From: an uncultured Paraprevotella sp.
Lineage (GTDB): Bacteria > Bacteroidota > Bacteroidia > Bacteroidales > Bacteroidaceae
Direction of reading: 5' to 3'
Assembly: GCA_910586505.1 (NCBI GenBank)
Contig: CAJUGV010000011.1
Span: 1-64,000, forward strand
DNA length: 64,000 bases
The translations under genes and the position numbers were made by a program. Shown here piece by piece: positions 1 through 8,562 of this stretch. How positions within the stretch are numbered: position 1 is the first letter of the stretch; each line of letters begins with the position of its first letter. The notes beneath the pieces were generated by a model. The model made no database searches, was not told where the DNA came from, and was given only the letters and a program-made list of their open reading frames with translations.

Positions 1-45
1 TGATTTGTAATCTCGGGGTCGTTGGTTCGAATCCGACAAGAGGCT
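1..45 (+). tRNA. tRNA-Thr (TGT), 3' part only
   Basis: The window opens inside this tRNA. The anticodon loop reads TTTGTAA (anticodon TGT, Thr), followed by a normal T arm with loop TTCGAAT and the 3' acceptor strand AAGAGGC plus discriminator T. The D arm and 5' acceptor strand lie outside the window. No CCA is encoded, as for the other tRNAs here, so it would be added after transcription. Confidence 0.85.
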
Positions 46-61
46 CAAGAAAATGAAGGGA

Positions 62-144
62 GGGCAAATACCAGAGTGGCCAAATGGGGCAGACTGTAAA
101 TCTGCTGGCTTACGCCTTCGGTGGTTCGAATCCATCTTTGCCCA
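62..144 (+). tRNA. tRNA-Tyr (GTA)
   Basis: A class II tRNA of about 83 bases with a long variable arm. The acceptor stem GGGCAAA/TTTGCCC pairs perfectly, the anticodon loop CTGTAAA carries GTA, and the T loop is TTCGAAT. Second gene of the tRNA cluster that leads into tuf. Confidence 0.95.
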
Positions 145-177
145 CGTTTCGAAACCTTTTTAAGGTTTAGGAAGTAT

Positions 178-250
178 GCGGAAATAGCTCAGTTGATAGA
201 GCACTAGCCTTCCAAGCTGGGGGTCGCGGGTTTGAGCCCCGTTTTCCGCT
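178..250 (+). tRNA. tRNA-Gly (TCC)
   Basis: The acceptor stem GCGGAAA/TTTCCGC is perfect and the anticodon loop CTTCCAA carries TCC. The D loop reads AGTTGATA, so G19 is A. The T loop reads TTTGAGC, so C56 is T. The two changes keep a Watson-Crick A19-U56 pair in place of the near-universal G19-C56 pair at the tRNA elbow. Confidence 0.93.
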
Positions 251-259
251 CTGATGTTT

Positions 260-332
<73 letters not shown>

Positions 333-382
333 AAAATGATATTTAGAACATGATCATTAATCAAATAAAGAACAATTAAGTT

Positions 383-1567
383 ATGGCAAAAGAGAAATTT
401 GACAGATCGAAACCACATGTGAACATTGGTACGATTGGTCACGTTGACCACGGTAAAACAACTTTGACAGCTGCTATCACAACAGTATTGGCAAAGAAAG
501 GTCTTTCAGAGCTGCGTTCATTCGATTCTATCGACAACGCTCCTGAAGAAAAAGAAAGAGGTATTACAATTAACACTTCTCACGTAGAGTATTAGACTGC
601 AAACCGTCACTATGCTCACGTAGACTGTCCGGGTCACGCCGACTACGTAAAGAACATGGTAACTGGTGCTGCTCAGATGGACGGTGCTATCATCGTAGTT
701 GCTGCTACTGATGGTCCGATGCCTCAGACTCGTGAGCATATCTTGCTGGCTCGTCAGGTAAACGTACCGAGACTGGTTGTATTCATGAACAAGTGTGACA
801 TGGTAGACGACGCTGAAATGTTGGAACTCGTTGAAATGGAAATGCGTGAACTGCTTTCAGCCTACGAATTCGACGGCGACAACACTCCGTTCATCCAGGG
901 TTCTGCTCTTGGTGCGTTGAATGGCGTTGAAAAGTGGGAAGAGAAGGTTATGGAGCTGATGGATGCTTGCGACACTTGGATTCCTCTGCCTCCGCGTGAT
1001 ATTGACAAACCGTTCTTGATGCCGGTTGAAGACGTATTCTCAATCACTGGTCGTGGTACTGTAGCTACTGGTCGTATCGAAGCTGGTGTTATCCATGTAG
1101 GTGACGAAGTTGAAATCCTCGGTTTGGGTGAAGACAAGAAGTCTGTTGTAACTGGTGTTGAAATGTTCCGCAAGTTGCTGGATCAAGGTGAAGCTGGTGA
1201 CAACGTAGGTCTGTTGCTCCGTGGTATCGACAAGAACGAAATCAAACGTGGTATGGTTCTTTGTAAGCCGGGTCAGATTAAACCGCACTCTAAATTCAAA
1301 GCTGAGGTTTATATCCTGAAGAAAGAAGAAGGTGGTCGTCACACTCCGTTCCATAATAAATATCGTCCTCAGTTCTATCTGCGTACTATGGACTGTACAG
1401 GTGAAATCACTTTGCCGGAAGGAACTGAAATGGTAATGCCGGGTGATAACGTAACTATCACAGTTGAGTTGATCTACCCAGTAGCATTGAACCCAGGTCT
1501 TCGTTTCGCTATCCGCGAAGGTGGACGTACGGTAGGTGCTGGTCAGATTACAGAAATTCTTGACTAA
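383..1567 (+). pseudogene. tuf: elongation factor Tu gene with in-frame TAG at codon 71
   Basis: Encodes EF-Tu, the GTPase that brings aminoacyl-tRNA to the ribosome. The full reading frame of 394 codons has the usual family length. Seen in order: the P-loop GHVDHGKTT (residues 18-26), the switch I region with RGITI, DCPGH, NKCD, and the C-terminal barrel domains. Translation stops at TAG (593-595) after NTSHVEY, where the family has an acidic residue (HVEYET or HVEYDT), and resumes in frame as TANRHYAHVDCPGHADY. A single G-to-T change in GAG would explain it. The rest of the gene is intact. Because tuf is essential and usually single-copy in this group, a base-call error, a second tuf copy or suppression must be considered. 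TAG is used as a normal stop elsewhere in the window (rpoC, cobQ), so a recoded code is unlikely. Confidence 0.93.
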
Positions 1568-1579
1568 TACACAATAATT

Positions 1580-1612
1580 AATCAGTTCTCGGTCTTGTAT
1601 CGGGAACTGATT
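1580..1612 (+). terminator. hairpin between tuf and tRNA-Trp
   Basis: Inverted repeat with arms 1580-1591 and 1601-1612 (12 pairs, one T-G) and a 9-base loop. No T-tract follows, so it may be an RNA processing or stability hairpin rather than a true terminator. Cotranscription with tRNA-Trp and secE remains possible. Confidence 0.5.
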
Positions 1613-1620
1613 ATGTACAC

Positions 1621-1693
1621 ACGGGAGTAGCTCAGTTGGTAGAGCACCGGTCTCCAAAACCGGGTGTCGGGAGTTCGAGCCTCTCCTCCCGTG
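1621..1693 (+). tRNA. tRNA-Trp (CCA anticodon)
   Basis: The acceptor stem ACGGGAG/CTCCCGT is perfect, the anticodon loop TCTCCAAAA region carries CCA, and the T loop is TTCGAGC. It sits between tuf and secE, a common bacterial arrangement. secE begins 16 bases after it. Confidence 0.95.
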
Positions 1694-1708
1694 CTAAAAA
1701 TAAAGAAT

Positions 1709-1900
1709 ATGTTTAAGAAGATCTTTAAGTATTGTAAGGAATCTTATGATGAGCTTGTCCATAAGACAACTTGGCCAACTCGTTCAGAACTTACTAACAG
1801 TGCAGTTGTAGTATTATCTGCTTCCCTACTCATTGCATTGGTTGTTTTTGCTATGGACTTCGTGTTCCAAAGCGTAATGGAAGTTATTTATCCTAATTAA
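1709..1900 (+). CDS. secE: preprotein translocase subunit SecE
   Basis: A 63-residue single-span SecE, the small clamp subunit of the SecYEG protein-conducting channel in the inner membrane. The N-terminal amphipathic segment contains the family-typical TTWPTRSEL, and one hydrophobic helix spans about residues 31-53. I start at ATG 1709 because the upstream in-frame sequence lies inside tRNA-Trp. It is followed 7 bases later by nusG, the classic secE-nusG pair. Confidence 0.95.
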   Translation: MFKKIFKYCKESYDELVHKTTWPTRSELTNSAVVVLSASLLIALVVFAMDFVFQSVMEVIYPN

Positions 1901-1907
1901 TTGAGAG

Positions 1908-2453
1908 ATGGCTGAAACTGAAATGAAATGGTACGTAATGCGTGCTGTTAGTGGAAAGGAAAGCAAAGTGAAGGAGTATATTGACGCTGAAATCAGAAAA
2001 GGCGACTTTGGAAAGTTCGTGTCTCAGGTGTTAATTCCTACTGAAAAAGTTGTTCAGGTTCGTAATGGTAAGCGTATAGTTAAAGAGCGTAACCATCTTC
2101 CTGGGTATGTTTTAGTAGAGGCAGCAATGGTTGGAGAAATAGCAGTGTTGCTACGAAATACACCGAATGTTTTAGGATTTTTGGGTGAGTCAAATACGAA
2201 TCCAACTCCATTACGTCAAGTTGAGGTAAATCGCCTTTTGGGGGCGGTTGATGAAATGCAGGATGTTCCTGAAGAAATCGTAATACCTTATTTGGTGGGC
2301 GAGACAGTTAAAGTTTCAGAGGGACCCTTTAGTGGTTTTTCTGCGGTAATTGAAGAGGTCAATAACGAGAAGAAGAAACTGAAAGTGATGGTTAAGATCT
2401 TCGGTCGTAAAACACCGTTGGAGTTAGGTTTTATGCAAGTGGAAAAGGAATAA
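1908..2453 (+). CDS. nusG: transcription termination/antitermination factor NusG
   Basis: A 181-residue NusG, which binds RNA polymerase across the clamp and links it to Rho or the ribosome. The N-terminal NGN domain starts with KWYVMRAVSGKE and contains LPGYVLVE (about residues 60-67). The C-terminal KOW domain includes GETVKVSEGPFSGF (about 127-140). Length is normal. It is placed between secE and rplK as in most bacteria. Confidence 0.97.
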   Translation: MAETEMKWYVMRAVSGKESKVKEYIDAEIRKGDFGKFVSQVLIPTEKVVQVRNGKRIVKERNHLPGYVLVEAAMVGEIAVLLRNTPNVLGFLGESNTNPTPLRQVEVNRLLGAVDEMQDVPEEIVIPYLVGETVKVSEGPFSGFSAVIEEVNNEKKKLKVMVKIFGRKTPLELGFMQVEKE

Positions 2454-2508
2454 TGCGTTCTGTTACGCGTGTTATTCTTGAATATCAAATTCAATAAAAA
2501 CAAAAGAA

Positions 2509-2946
2509 ATGGCTAAAGAAGTTGCTGGATTAATCAAATTACAGATTAAAGGAGGCGCTGCAAATCCATCACCCCCAGTGGGTCCTGCTTTGGGTTCCAA
2601 GGGTATCAATATCATGGATTTCTGTAAAGCATTCAACGCCAGAACCCAGGAAAAGGCCGGTAAGGTGCTTCCGGTTGTAATCACCTATTATACGGATAAG
2701 TCTTATGACTTTATCGTAAAGACTCCTCCTGTAGCAGTACAGTTGATGGAGGTTGCAAAATTAAAAGGTGGTTCTGCTGAGCCGAACCGTAAAAAAGTTG
2801 CCGAAATATCTTGGGAGCAAGTACGCGTAATAGCTCAGGATAAAATGCCTGACTTGAATTGCTTTACGTTGGAAGCTGCGATGAAATTGGTTGCAGGAAC
2901 AGCAAGAAGTATGGGTATCACTGTGAAAGGAGACTTCCCGGGTTAA
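2509..2946 (+). CDS. rplK: 50S ribosomal protein L11
   Basis: A 145-residue L11, which with 23S rRNA forms the GTPase-associated stalk base. The N-terminal proline-rich segment PSPPVGPALGSKGINIMDFCKAFNA (residues 20-44) and the C-terminal rRNA-binding domain ending AGTARSMGITV are clear. First of the rplK-rplA-rplJ-rplL group, with a 55-base gap after nusG and 21 bases to rplA. Confidence 0.98.
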   Translation: MAKEVAGLIKLQIKGGAANPSPPVGPALGSKGINIMDFCKAFNARTQEKAGKVLPVVITYYTDKSYDFIVKTPPVAVQLMEVAKLKGGSAEPNRKKVAEISWEQVRVIAQDKMPDLNCFTLEAAMKLVAGTARSMGITVKGDFPG

Positions 2947-2967
2947 TAAATTAAATCTTCAATTAAA

Positions 2968-3666
2968 ATGAGTAAACTGACAAAAAATCAGAAGTTAGTA
3001 GCTGAAAAGATTGAAGCAGGGAAAGCATACTCTTTGAAAGAAGCTTCTCAATTGGTAAAGGAAATTACAACAACCAAATTTGATGCTTCTGTAGATATTG
3101 ATGTACGTTTAGGTGTGGACCCTCGTAAAGCTAACCAAATGGTGAGAGGCGTTGTTTCTCTTCCTAATGGAACTGGAAAGGTTACAAGGGTGTTGTGCTT
3201 ATGTACTCCTGATGCTGAAGCTGCTGCTAAGGAAGCGGGTGCTGACTATGTTGGTCTTGATGAATATATCGAGAAAATAAAAGGAGGATGGACTGACGTA
3301 GATGTCATTATCACCATGCCTTCAATAATGGGTAAAATCGGTGCTCTCGGTCGTGTGCTAGGTCCTCGGGGATTGATGCCTAATCCCAAGAGCGGTACTG
3401 TAACTATGGATGTGGCTAAGGCTGTAAGAGAAGTAAAGCAGGGTAAGATTGACTTTAAGGTAGATAAGTCTGGTATTGTGCATACTTCAATCGGTAAAGT
3501 TTCTTTCACCCCTGAGCAGATTGCTGAGAATGCAAAGGAATTTATTGCAACAATCAATAAGTTGAAGCCGGCTGCTGCCAAGGGTACTTATATTAAGAGT
3601 ATTTATCTTTCAAGTACAATGAGCCGCGGAATCAAGTTGGACCCGAAGGCTGTTGAGGAAATCTAA
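2968..3666 (+). CDS. rplA: 50S ribosomal protein L1
   Basis: A 232-residue L1, the L1-stalk protein that helps release deacylated tRNA; in other bacteria it also represses its own operon. The signature GKIGALGRVLGPRGLMPNPKSGTV lies near residues 119-142. Length is normal. It is followed after 14 bases by rplJ, leaving no room for a long L10-binding leader in between. Confidence 0.98.
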   Translation: MSKLTKNQKLVAEKIEAGKAYSLKEASQLVKEITTTKFDASVDIDVRLGVDPRKANQMVRGVVSLPNGTGKVTRVLCLCTPDAEAAAKEAGADYVGLDEYIEKIKGGWTDVDVIITMPSIMGKIGALGRVLGPRGLMPNPKSGTVTMDVAKAVREVKQGKIDFKVDKSGIVHTSIGKVSFTPEQIAENAKEFIATINKLKPAAAKGTYIKSIYLSSTMSRGIKLDPKAVEEI

Positions 3667-3680
3667 AATGTAATTGAATC

Positions 3681-4199
3681 ATGAGAAAGGAAGATAAAGG
3701 TAATATTATTGCCCAGCTTGGTGAAATCCTGAATGAGTATGCTCATTTCTATCTTGTTGATGTAACTGGAATGGATGCTGCTACAACAAGTGCGATGAGA
3801 AGAAAGTGTTTTCAGTCGGAGGTGAAAATGGTTGTAGTGAAGAATACATTGCTTCACAAGGCATTGGAAACTGCTGAAATTGATTTTACTCCTTTATATG
3901 GTTGCTTGAAAGGTACAACTGCAGTGTTGTTTGCCAATATTGCAAATGCTCCTGCAAAGTTACTTAAGGATTTTGCGAAGGATGGAATGCCTGCTTTGAA
4001 AGCTGCGTATGCAGAAGAAGGCTTCTATGTAGGTGCTGATCAACTTGCTGCACTTACGGCTATTAAGAGCAAGGATGAGGTTATTGCTGAGATTGTTGCA
4101 TTGCTGCAGTCACCAGCCAAGAACGTGCTTTCAGCTCTTCAATCGGGTGGAAACACCATTCATGGTGTTCTCAAGACTCTTGGTGAAAGACCAGAATAA
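3681..4199 (+). CDS. rplJ: 50S ribosomal protein L10
   Basis: A 172-residue L10, which anchors L7/L12 dimers to the stalk. The N-terminal rRNA-binding domain with VVVKNTLLHKAL (about residues 51-62) and the C-terminal helix that binds L12 are present. Forms the usual rplJ-rplL pair, with rplL starting 38 bases downstream. Confidence 0.97.
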   Translation: MRKEDKGNIIAQLGEILNEYAHFYLVDVTGMDAATTSAMRRKCFQSEVKMVVVKNTLLHKALETAEIDFTPLYGCLKGTTAVLFANIANAPAKLLKDFAKDGMPALKAAYAEEGFYVGADQLAALTAIKSKDEVIAEIVALLQSPAKNVLSALQSGGNTIHGVLKTLGERPE

Positions 4200-4236
4200 T
4201 TTAAATTAGTATCAAACAAATAAAAAATAGAGAAAA

Positions 4237-4611
4237 ATGGCAGATTTGAAAGCTATTGCTGAAGAATTAGTAAATTTGACAGTTAAGGAAGTAAATGAAT
4301 TGGCAACTATCCTGAAGGATGAGTATGGAATTGAGCCTGCTGCTGCAGCTGTTGCTGTTGCTGCTGGTCCTGCTGCTGGTGCAGAAGCTGCAGCTGAAAA
4401 GGACTCTTTCGATGTTGTATTGAAGAGTGCTGGCGCTGCTAAGTTGCAGGTTGTAAAGGCTGTTAAGGAAGCTTGCGGTCTTGGTCTGAAAGAAGCTAAG
4501 GAAATGGTTGATGGCGCTCCCAGCGTGTTGAAAGAAGGTATGGCTAAGGCTGATGCCGAAGCATTGAAGAAGACTTTGGAAGAAGCTGGTGCAGAAATTG
4601 AATTGAAATAA
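4237..4611 (+). CDS. rplL: 50S ribosomal protein L7/L12
   Basis: A 124-residue L7/L12, the multicopy stalk protein that recruits translational GTPases. It has an N-terminal dimerisation domain, an Ala-rich hinge (about residues 35-52), and the C-terminal domain with LKEAKEMVDGAPSVLKEG. It ends just before a terminator-like hairpin that separates it from rpoB. Confidence 0.98.
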   Translation: MADLKAIAEELVNLTVKEVNELATILKDEYGIEPAAAAVAVAAGPAAGAEAAAEKDSFDVVLKSAGAAKLQVVKAVKEACGLGLKEAKEMVDGAPSVLKEGMAKADAEALKKTLEEAGAEIELK

Positions 4612-4636
4612 ATTAAACCTGTTCAGCAGGTGAATC

Positions 4637-4674
4637 GGTAAAGAATCCTCTGGTAGAGGGTTCTTTACCTTTTT
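4637..4674 (+). terminator. hairpin with T-tract between rplL and rpoB (attenuator)
   Basis: A 14-pair stem (4637-4650 with 4656-4669, one T-G), loop TGGTA, then TTTTT. It has the form of an intrinsic terminator but lies upstream of rpoB-rpoC, so it probably ends only part of the transcripts. A partial terminator at this spot is known in E. coli (established); the efficiency here is inference. Confidence 0.8.
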
Positions 4675-4715
4675 GTGTCTAAAACTATCAACAAGTTCAA
4701 CTAATAATAATATAG

Positions 4716-7700
4716 ATGTCCTCTAATCTTGTAAATCAGAGAGTAAACTTTGCTACAGTCAAGAATCCGATGCCCTATCCGGATTTCCTTGATGTGCAAT
4801 TGAAGTCGTTTAAAGACTTCCTGCAGTTGGATACTCCTCCAGAGAAGCGTAAAAATGACGGCTTGTATAAAGTGTTTTCGGAGAACTTCCCGATTGCAGA
4901 TACGCGGAATAACTTCGTGCTGGAATTTTTGGATTATTATATTGATCCCCCACGCTATACTATAGAAGAGTGTTTAGAGCGGGGACTCACATATAGTGTG
5001 CCTCTTAAGGCTAAATTGAAGTTATATTGTACCGATCCTGATCATGAAGATTTTGATACGGTTATTCAGGATGTTTTCTTAGGTCCTATTCCTTATATGA
5101 CCGATAATGGAACATTCATTATTAATGGTGCTGAACGAGTTGTAGTCTCGCAGTTGCATCGTTCTCCTGGCGTATTTTTTGGTTCAAGTATCCATGCTAA
5201 TGGTACGCAACTTTATTCGGCACGTATCATTCCTTTTAAAGGGTCTTGGATAGAGTTTGCAACGGATATCAATAATGTGATGTATGCATATATTGACCGT
5301 AAGAAGAAATTACCGGTTACGACTCTACTTCGTGCAATAGGCTTTGAAAATGATAAAGATATTTTAGAAATCTTTAATTTGGCAGAGGAAGTAAAGGCGA
5401 CCAAAACGAACTTGAAAAAGCAGATAGGTAAGAGATTGGCTGCTCGAGTGCTGAAGAGTTGGGTTGAAGACTTTGTTGATGAAGATACAGGAGAAGTTGT
5501 ATCTATAGAGCGTAATGAGGTAATATTAGATCGAGAAACAATCCTAGAGGAAGACAATATTAATGATATTCTAGAAAGTGGGGTTTCTTGTGTGTTGCTT
5601 CATAAAGAGGAGGTTGATACTTCAGATTATTCTATTATATTTAATACACTTCAGAAGGATCCTAGTAATTCAGAAAAAGAGGCTGTATTGTATATTTACA
5701 GACAGTTACGAAATGCGGATCCTGCTGATGATGCGAGTGCAAGAGAAGTTATTAATAATCTGTTCTTTTCAGAGAAGAGATATGATTTAGGGGAAGTGGG
5801 ACGTTACCGTATCAATAGAAAATTAAACCTTTCTACTGAGATGGATGTGCGTGTACTGACAAAAGAGGATATTATAGAGATTATCAAGTATCTGATAGAA
5901 TTGATTAACTCTAAGGCTTTGGTGGATGATATTGACCATTTAAGCAACCGTCGTGTGCGAACAGTAGGTGAGCAGTTGAGCAATCAGTTTGCGATAGGTC
6001 TGGCACGCATGAGTCGTACTATTCGTGAACGTATGAATGTTCGTGATAATGAAGTGTTCACCCCAACGGATTTGATTAATGCCAAGACAATTTCTTCTGT
6101 TATTAATTCATTCTTTGGAACGAATGCTCTTTCTCAGTTTATGGATCAAACCAATCCGTTGGCAGAGGTTACACATAAACGACGTTTATCAGCTTTAGGT
6201 CCTGGTGGTTTGTCTCGTGAGCGTGCAGGATTTGAGGTTCGTGATGTGCATTATACACATTATGGACGTTTATGTCCTATTGAATCACCTGAAGGGCCTA
6301 ATATCGGTTTGATTTCTTCATTGTGTGTATATGCTAAGATTAATGATCTTGGATTTATTGAAACACCTTATCGTAAGGTAAATGAAGGAGTTGTTGATCT
6401 GTCATTGGGGTCTGGTATCCAGTATCTTACTGCTGAAGAAGAAGAAGGGCAGATCATAGGTCAGGGTAACGCCCCTCTTAATGATGATGGAACTTTTATT
6501 CGTAATAAAGTAAAATGTCGTCAAGATGATGATTATCCTGTTGTTCCGCCTTCAGATGTGAACTTGATGGATGTGGCTCCACAGCAGATTGCTTCGATTG
6601 CAGCCTCTTTGATCCCATTCTTAGAGCATGATGATGCCCACCGTGCGTTAATGGGATCAAACATGATGCGTCAGGCGGTGCCTTTGCTACGTAGTGAATC
6701 TCCTATCGTAGGTACGGGAATAGAGAAGCAAGTCTGCGAGAATTCGCGAACGATGGTTACGGCCGAAGGTGATGGAGTAATAGAGTATGTAGATGCTACT
6801 ACCATCCGTATTTTGTATGATCGTACGGAAGAGGAAGATTTTGTTAGTTTTGAGCCTGCATTAAAAGAATATCGTATTCCTAAGTTCCGCCGTACAAATC
6901 AAAATATGACAATAGATTTACGTCCTATTTGTGACAAGGGTCAACGTGTGAAAGCTGGTGATATTTTGACTGAAGGTTATTCTACCCAGAAAGGCGAGTT
7001 GGCTTTAGGAAAGAATCTTTTGGTGGCGTATATGCCTTGGAAAGGATATAACTACGAGGATGCTATTGTATTAAATGAGCGTGTTGTTCGTGAGGATATT
7101 CTTACTTCTATTCATGTGGAGGAATTCTCCCTTGATGTCCGTGAGACAAAGCGAGGAGTGGAAGAATTGACTGCTGATATCCCGAATGTTAGTGAAGAGG
7201 CAACCAAGGATTTGGATGAAAACGGTATTGTTCGAGTCGGAGCACGTATTCAGCCAGGAGACATAATGATAGGAAAGATTACTCCTAAGGGAGAAAGTGA
7301 TCCTTCCCCTGAAGAAAAGTTGTTGCGGGCTATTTTCGGGGATAAAGCTGGTGATGTGAAAGATGCTTCTTTGAAAGCTTCTCCATCGTTGAACGGTGTG
7401 GTAATTGACAAAAAATTGTTCTCGCGTGCAATTAAGACCCGTGCTGCTAAGGCTGCAGATAAGCTAATTCTTCCTAAGATAGACGAGGAGTTCAATAGTA
7501 AGGTTGAGGATCTTAAGGCTATTCTTATTGATAAATTGTTGGAGCTTACTAAAGATAAGGTTTCACAAGGTGTGAAAGATTATATGGGAAGCGATGTGAT
7601 AGCACAAGGAAGAAAGTTTGCGGCTTCTGCTTTGGAAGGATTAGACTTTACTACCATACAATTGAGTGGCTGGACAGATGATGAGCATTTAAATAATTTG

Positions 7701-8531
7701 ATTTCTCAGTTGATTATAAATTTCCTGAAGAAGTACAAGTTACTTGATGCCGAACTCAAACGTAAGAAATTTGCTATTACAATCGGTGACGAGCTTCCTT
7801 CGGGAATAATTCAAATGGCTAAAGTCTACATTGCCAAGAAGCGTAAGATTGGTGTAGGTGATAAAATGGCAGGACGTCATGGAAATAAGGGTATTGTGTC
7901 TAAGATTGTGCGTCAAGAGGATATGCCGTTCTTAGCTGATGGTACTCCGGTGGATATTGTATTGAACCCATTGGGTGTGCCTTCACGTATGAATATCGGG
8001 CAGATTTTTGAAACAGTTCTTGGAGCTGCCGGGAAAGAATTAGGAGTGAAGTTTGCAACTCCAATCTTTGATGGTGCAACTTTGGATGATCTATGCGAGT
8101 GGACTGATAAGGCAGGATTACCTCGTTATTGTTCTACGCAGCTGTATGATGGTGAAACTGGTGAGAAGTTTGATCAGTTGGCAACTGTTGGTATTGCTTA
8201 TATGCTGAAGTTGGGACATATGGTTGAAGATAAGATGCATGCCCGTTCTATAGGCCCGTATTCATTAATTACCCAGCAGCCTCTTGGTGGTAAAGCTCAG
8301 TTCGGAGGTCAGCGTTTTGGAGAAATGGAAGTTTGGGCAATCGAAGCCTTTGGTGCATCTCATGTGTTGCAAGAGATCCTGACCATCAAGTCGGATGATG
8401 TGATCGGCCGTTCAAAAGCATATGAAGCTATAGTCAAAGGTGAACCGATGCCGACTCCAGGTATTCCGGAATCTCTTAATGTATTGCTCCATGAATTGAG
8501 AGGTTTGGGCTTAAGCGTTACGCTTGAATAA
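4716..8531 (+). CDS. rpoB: DNA-directed RNA polymerase subunit beta
   Basis: A 1271-residue beta subunit. The rifampicin region near residues 470-500 reads LSQFMDQTNPLAEVTHKRR and then LSALGPGGL, with the residues matching E. coli D516, H526 and S531 unchanged. Also seen are IESPEGPNIGLI, GYNYEDAI, the active-site loop KMAGRHGNKG, and the C-terminal GGKAQFGGQRFGEMEVWA that contacts beta'. It follows the rplL hairpin and lies 31 bases before rpoC. Confidence 0.99.
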   Translation: MSSNLVNQRVNFATVKNPMPYPDFLDVQLKSFKDFLQLDTPPEKRKNDGLYKVFSENFPIADTRNNFVLEFLDYYIDPPRYTIEECLERGLTYSVPLKAKLKLYCTDPDHEDFDTVIQDVFLGPIPYMTDNGTFIINGAERVVVSQLHRSPGVFFGSSIHANGTQLYSARIIPFKGSWIEFATDINNVMYAYIDRKKKLPVTTLLRAIGFENDKDILEIFNLAEEVKATKTNLKKQIGKRLAARVLKSWVEDFVDEDTGEVVSIERNEVILDRETILEEDNINDILESGVSCVLLHKEEVDTSDYSIIFNTLQKDPSNSEKEAVLYIYRQLRNADPADDASAREVINNLFFSEKRYDLGEVGRYRINRKLNLSTEMDVRVLTKEDIIEIIKYLIELINSKALVDDIDHLSNRRVRTVGEQLSNQFAIGLARMSRTIRERMNVRDNEVFTPTDLINAKTISSVINSFFGTNALSQFMDQTNPLAEVTHKRRLSALGPGGLSRERAGFEVRDVHYTHYGRLCPIESPEGPNIGLISSLCVYAKINDLGFIETPYRKVNEGVVDLSLGSGIQYLTAEEEEGQIIGQGNAPLNDDGTFIRNKVKCRQDDDYPVVPPSDVNLMDVAPQQIASIAASLIPFLEHDDAHRALMGSNMMRQAVPLLRSESPIVGTGIEKQVCENSRTMVTAEGDGVIEYVDATTIRILYDRTEEEDFVSFEPALKEYRIPKFRRTNQNMTIDLRPICDKGQRVKAGDILTEGYSTQKGELALGKNLLVAYMPWKGYNYEDAIVLNERVVREDILTSIHVEEFSLDVRETKRGVEELTADIPNVSEEATKDLDENGIVRVGARIQPGDIMIGKITPKGESDPSPEEKLLRAIFGDKAGDVKDASLKASPSLNGVVIDKKLFSRAIKTRAAKAADKLILPKIDEEFNSKVEDLKAILIDKLLELTKDKVSQGVKDYMGSDVIAQGRKFAASALEGLDFTTIQLSGWTDDEHLNNLISQLIINFLKKYKLLDAELKRKKFAITIGDELPSGIIQMAKVYIAKKRKIGVGDKMAGRHGNKGIVSKIVRQEDMPFLADGTPVDIVLNPLGVPSRMNIGQIFETVLGAAGKELGVKFATPIFDGATLDDLCEWTDKAGLPRYCSTQLYDGETGEKFDQLATVGIAYMLKLGHMVEDKMHARSIGPYSLITQQPLGGKAQFGGQRFGEMEVWAIEAFGASHVLQEILTIKSDDVIGRSKAYEAIVKGEPMPTPGIPESLNVLLHELRGLGLSVTLE

Positions 8532-8562
8532 CATAGTTGAACTCTTTTATTAATAATAAAAT

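Noticed and set aside
593..595. TAG read as a sense codon (recoding)
   Set aside because: rpoC, cobQ, rpmD and DUF3467 genes end normally at TAG, and no selenocysteine- or pyrrolysine-type element was seen.
656..1567. Separate shorter EF-Tu-like gene starting after the TAG
   Set aside because: It lacks the P-loop and switch I and is simply the in-frame remainder of tuf; a start at 656 would give a non-functional product.
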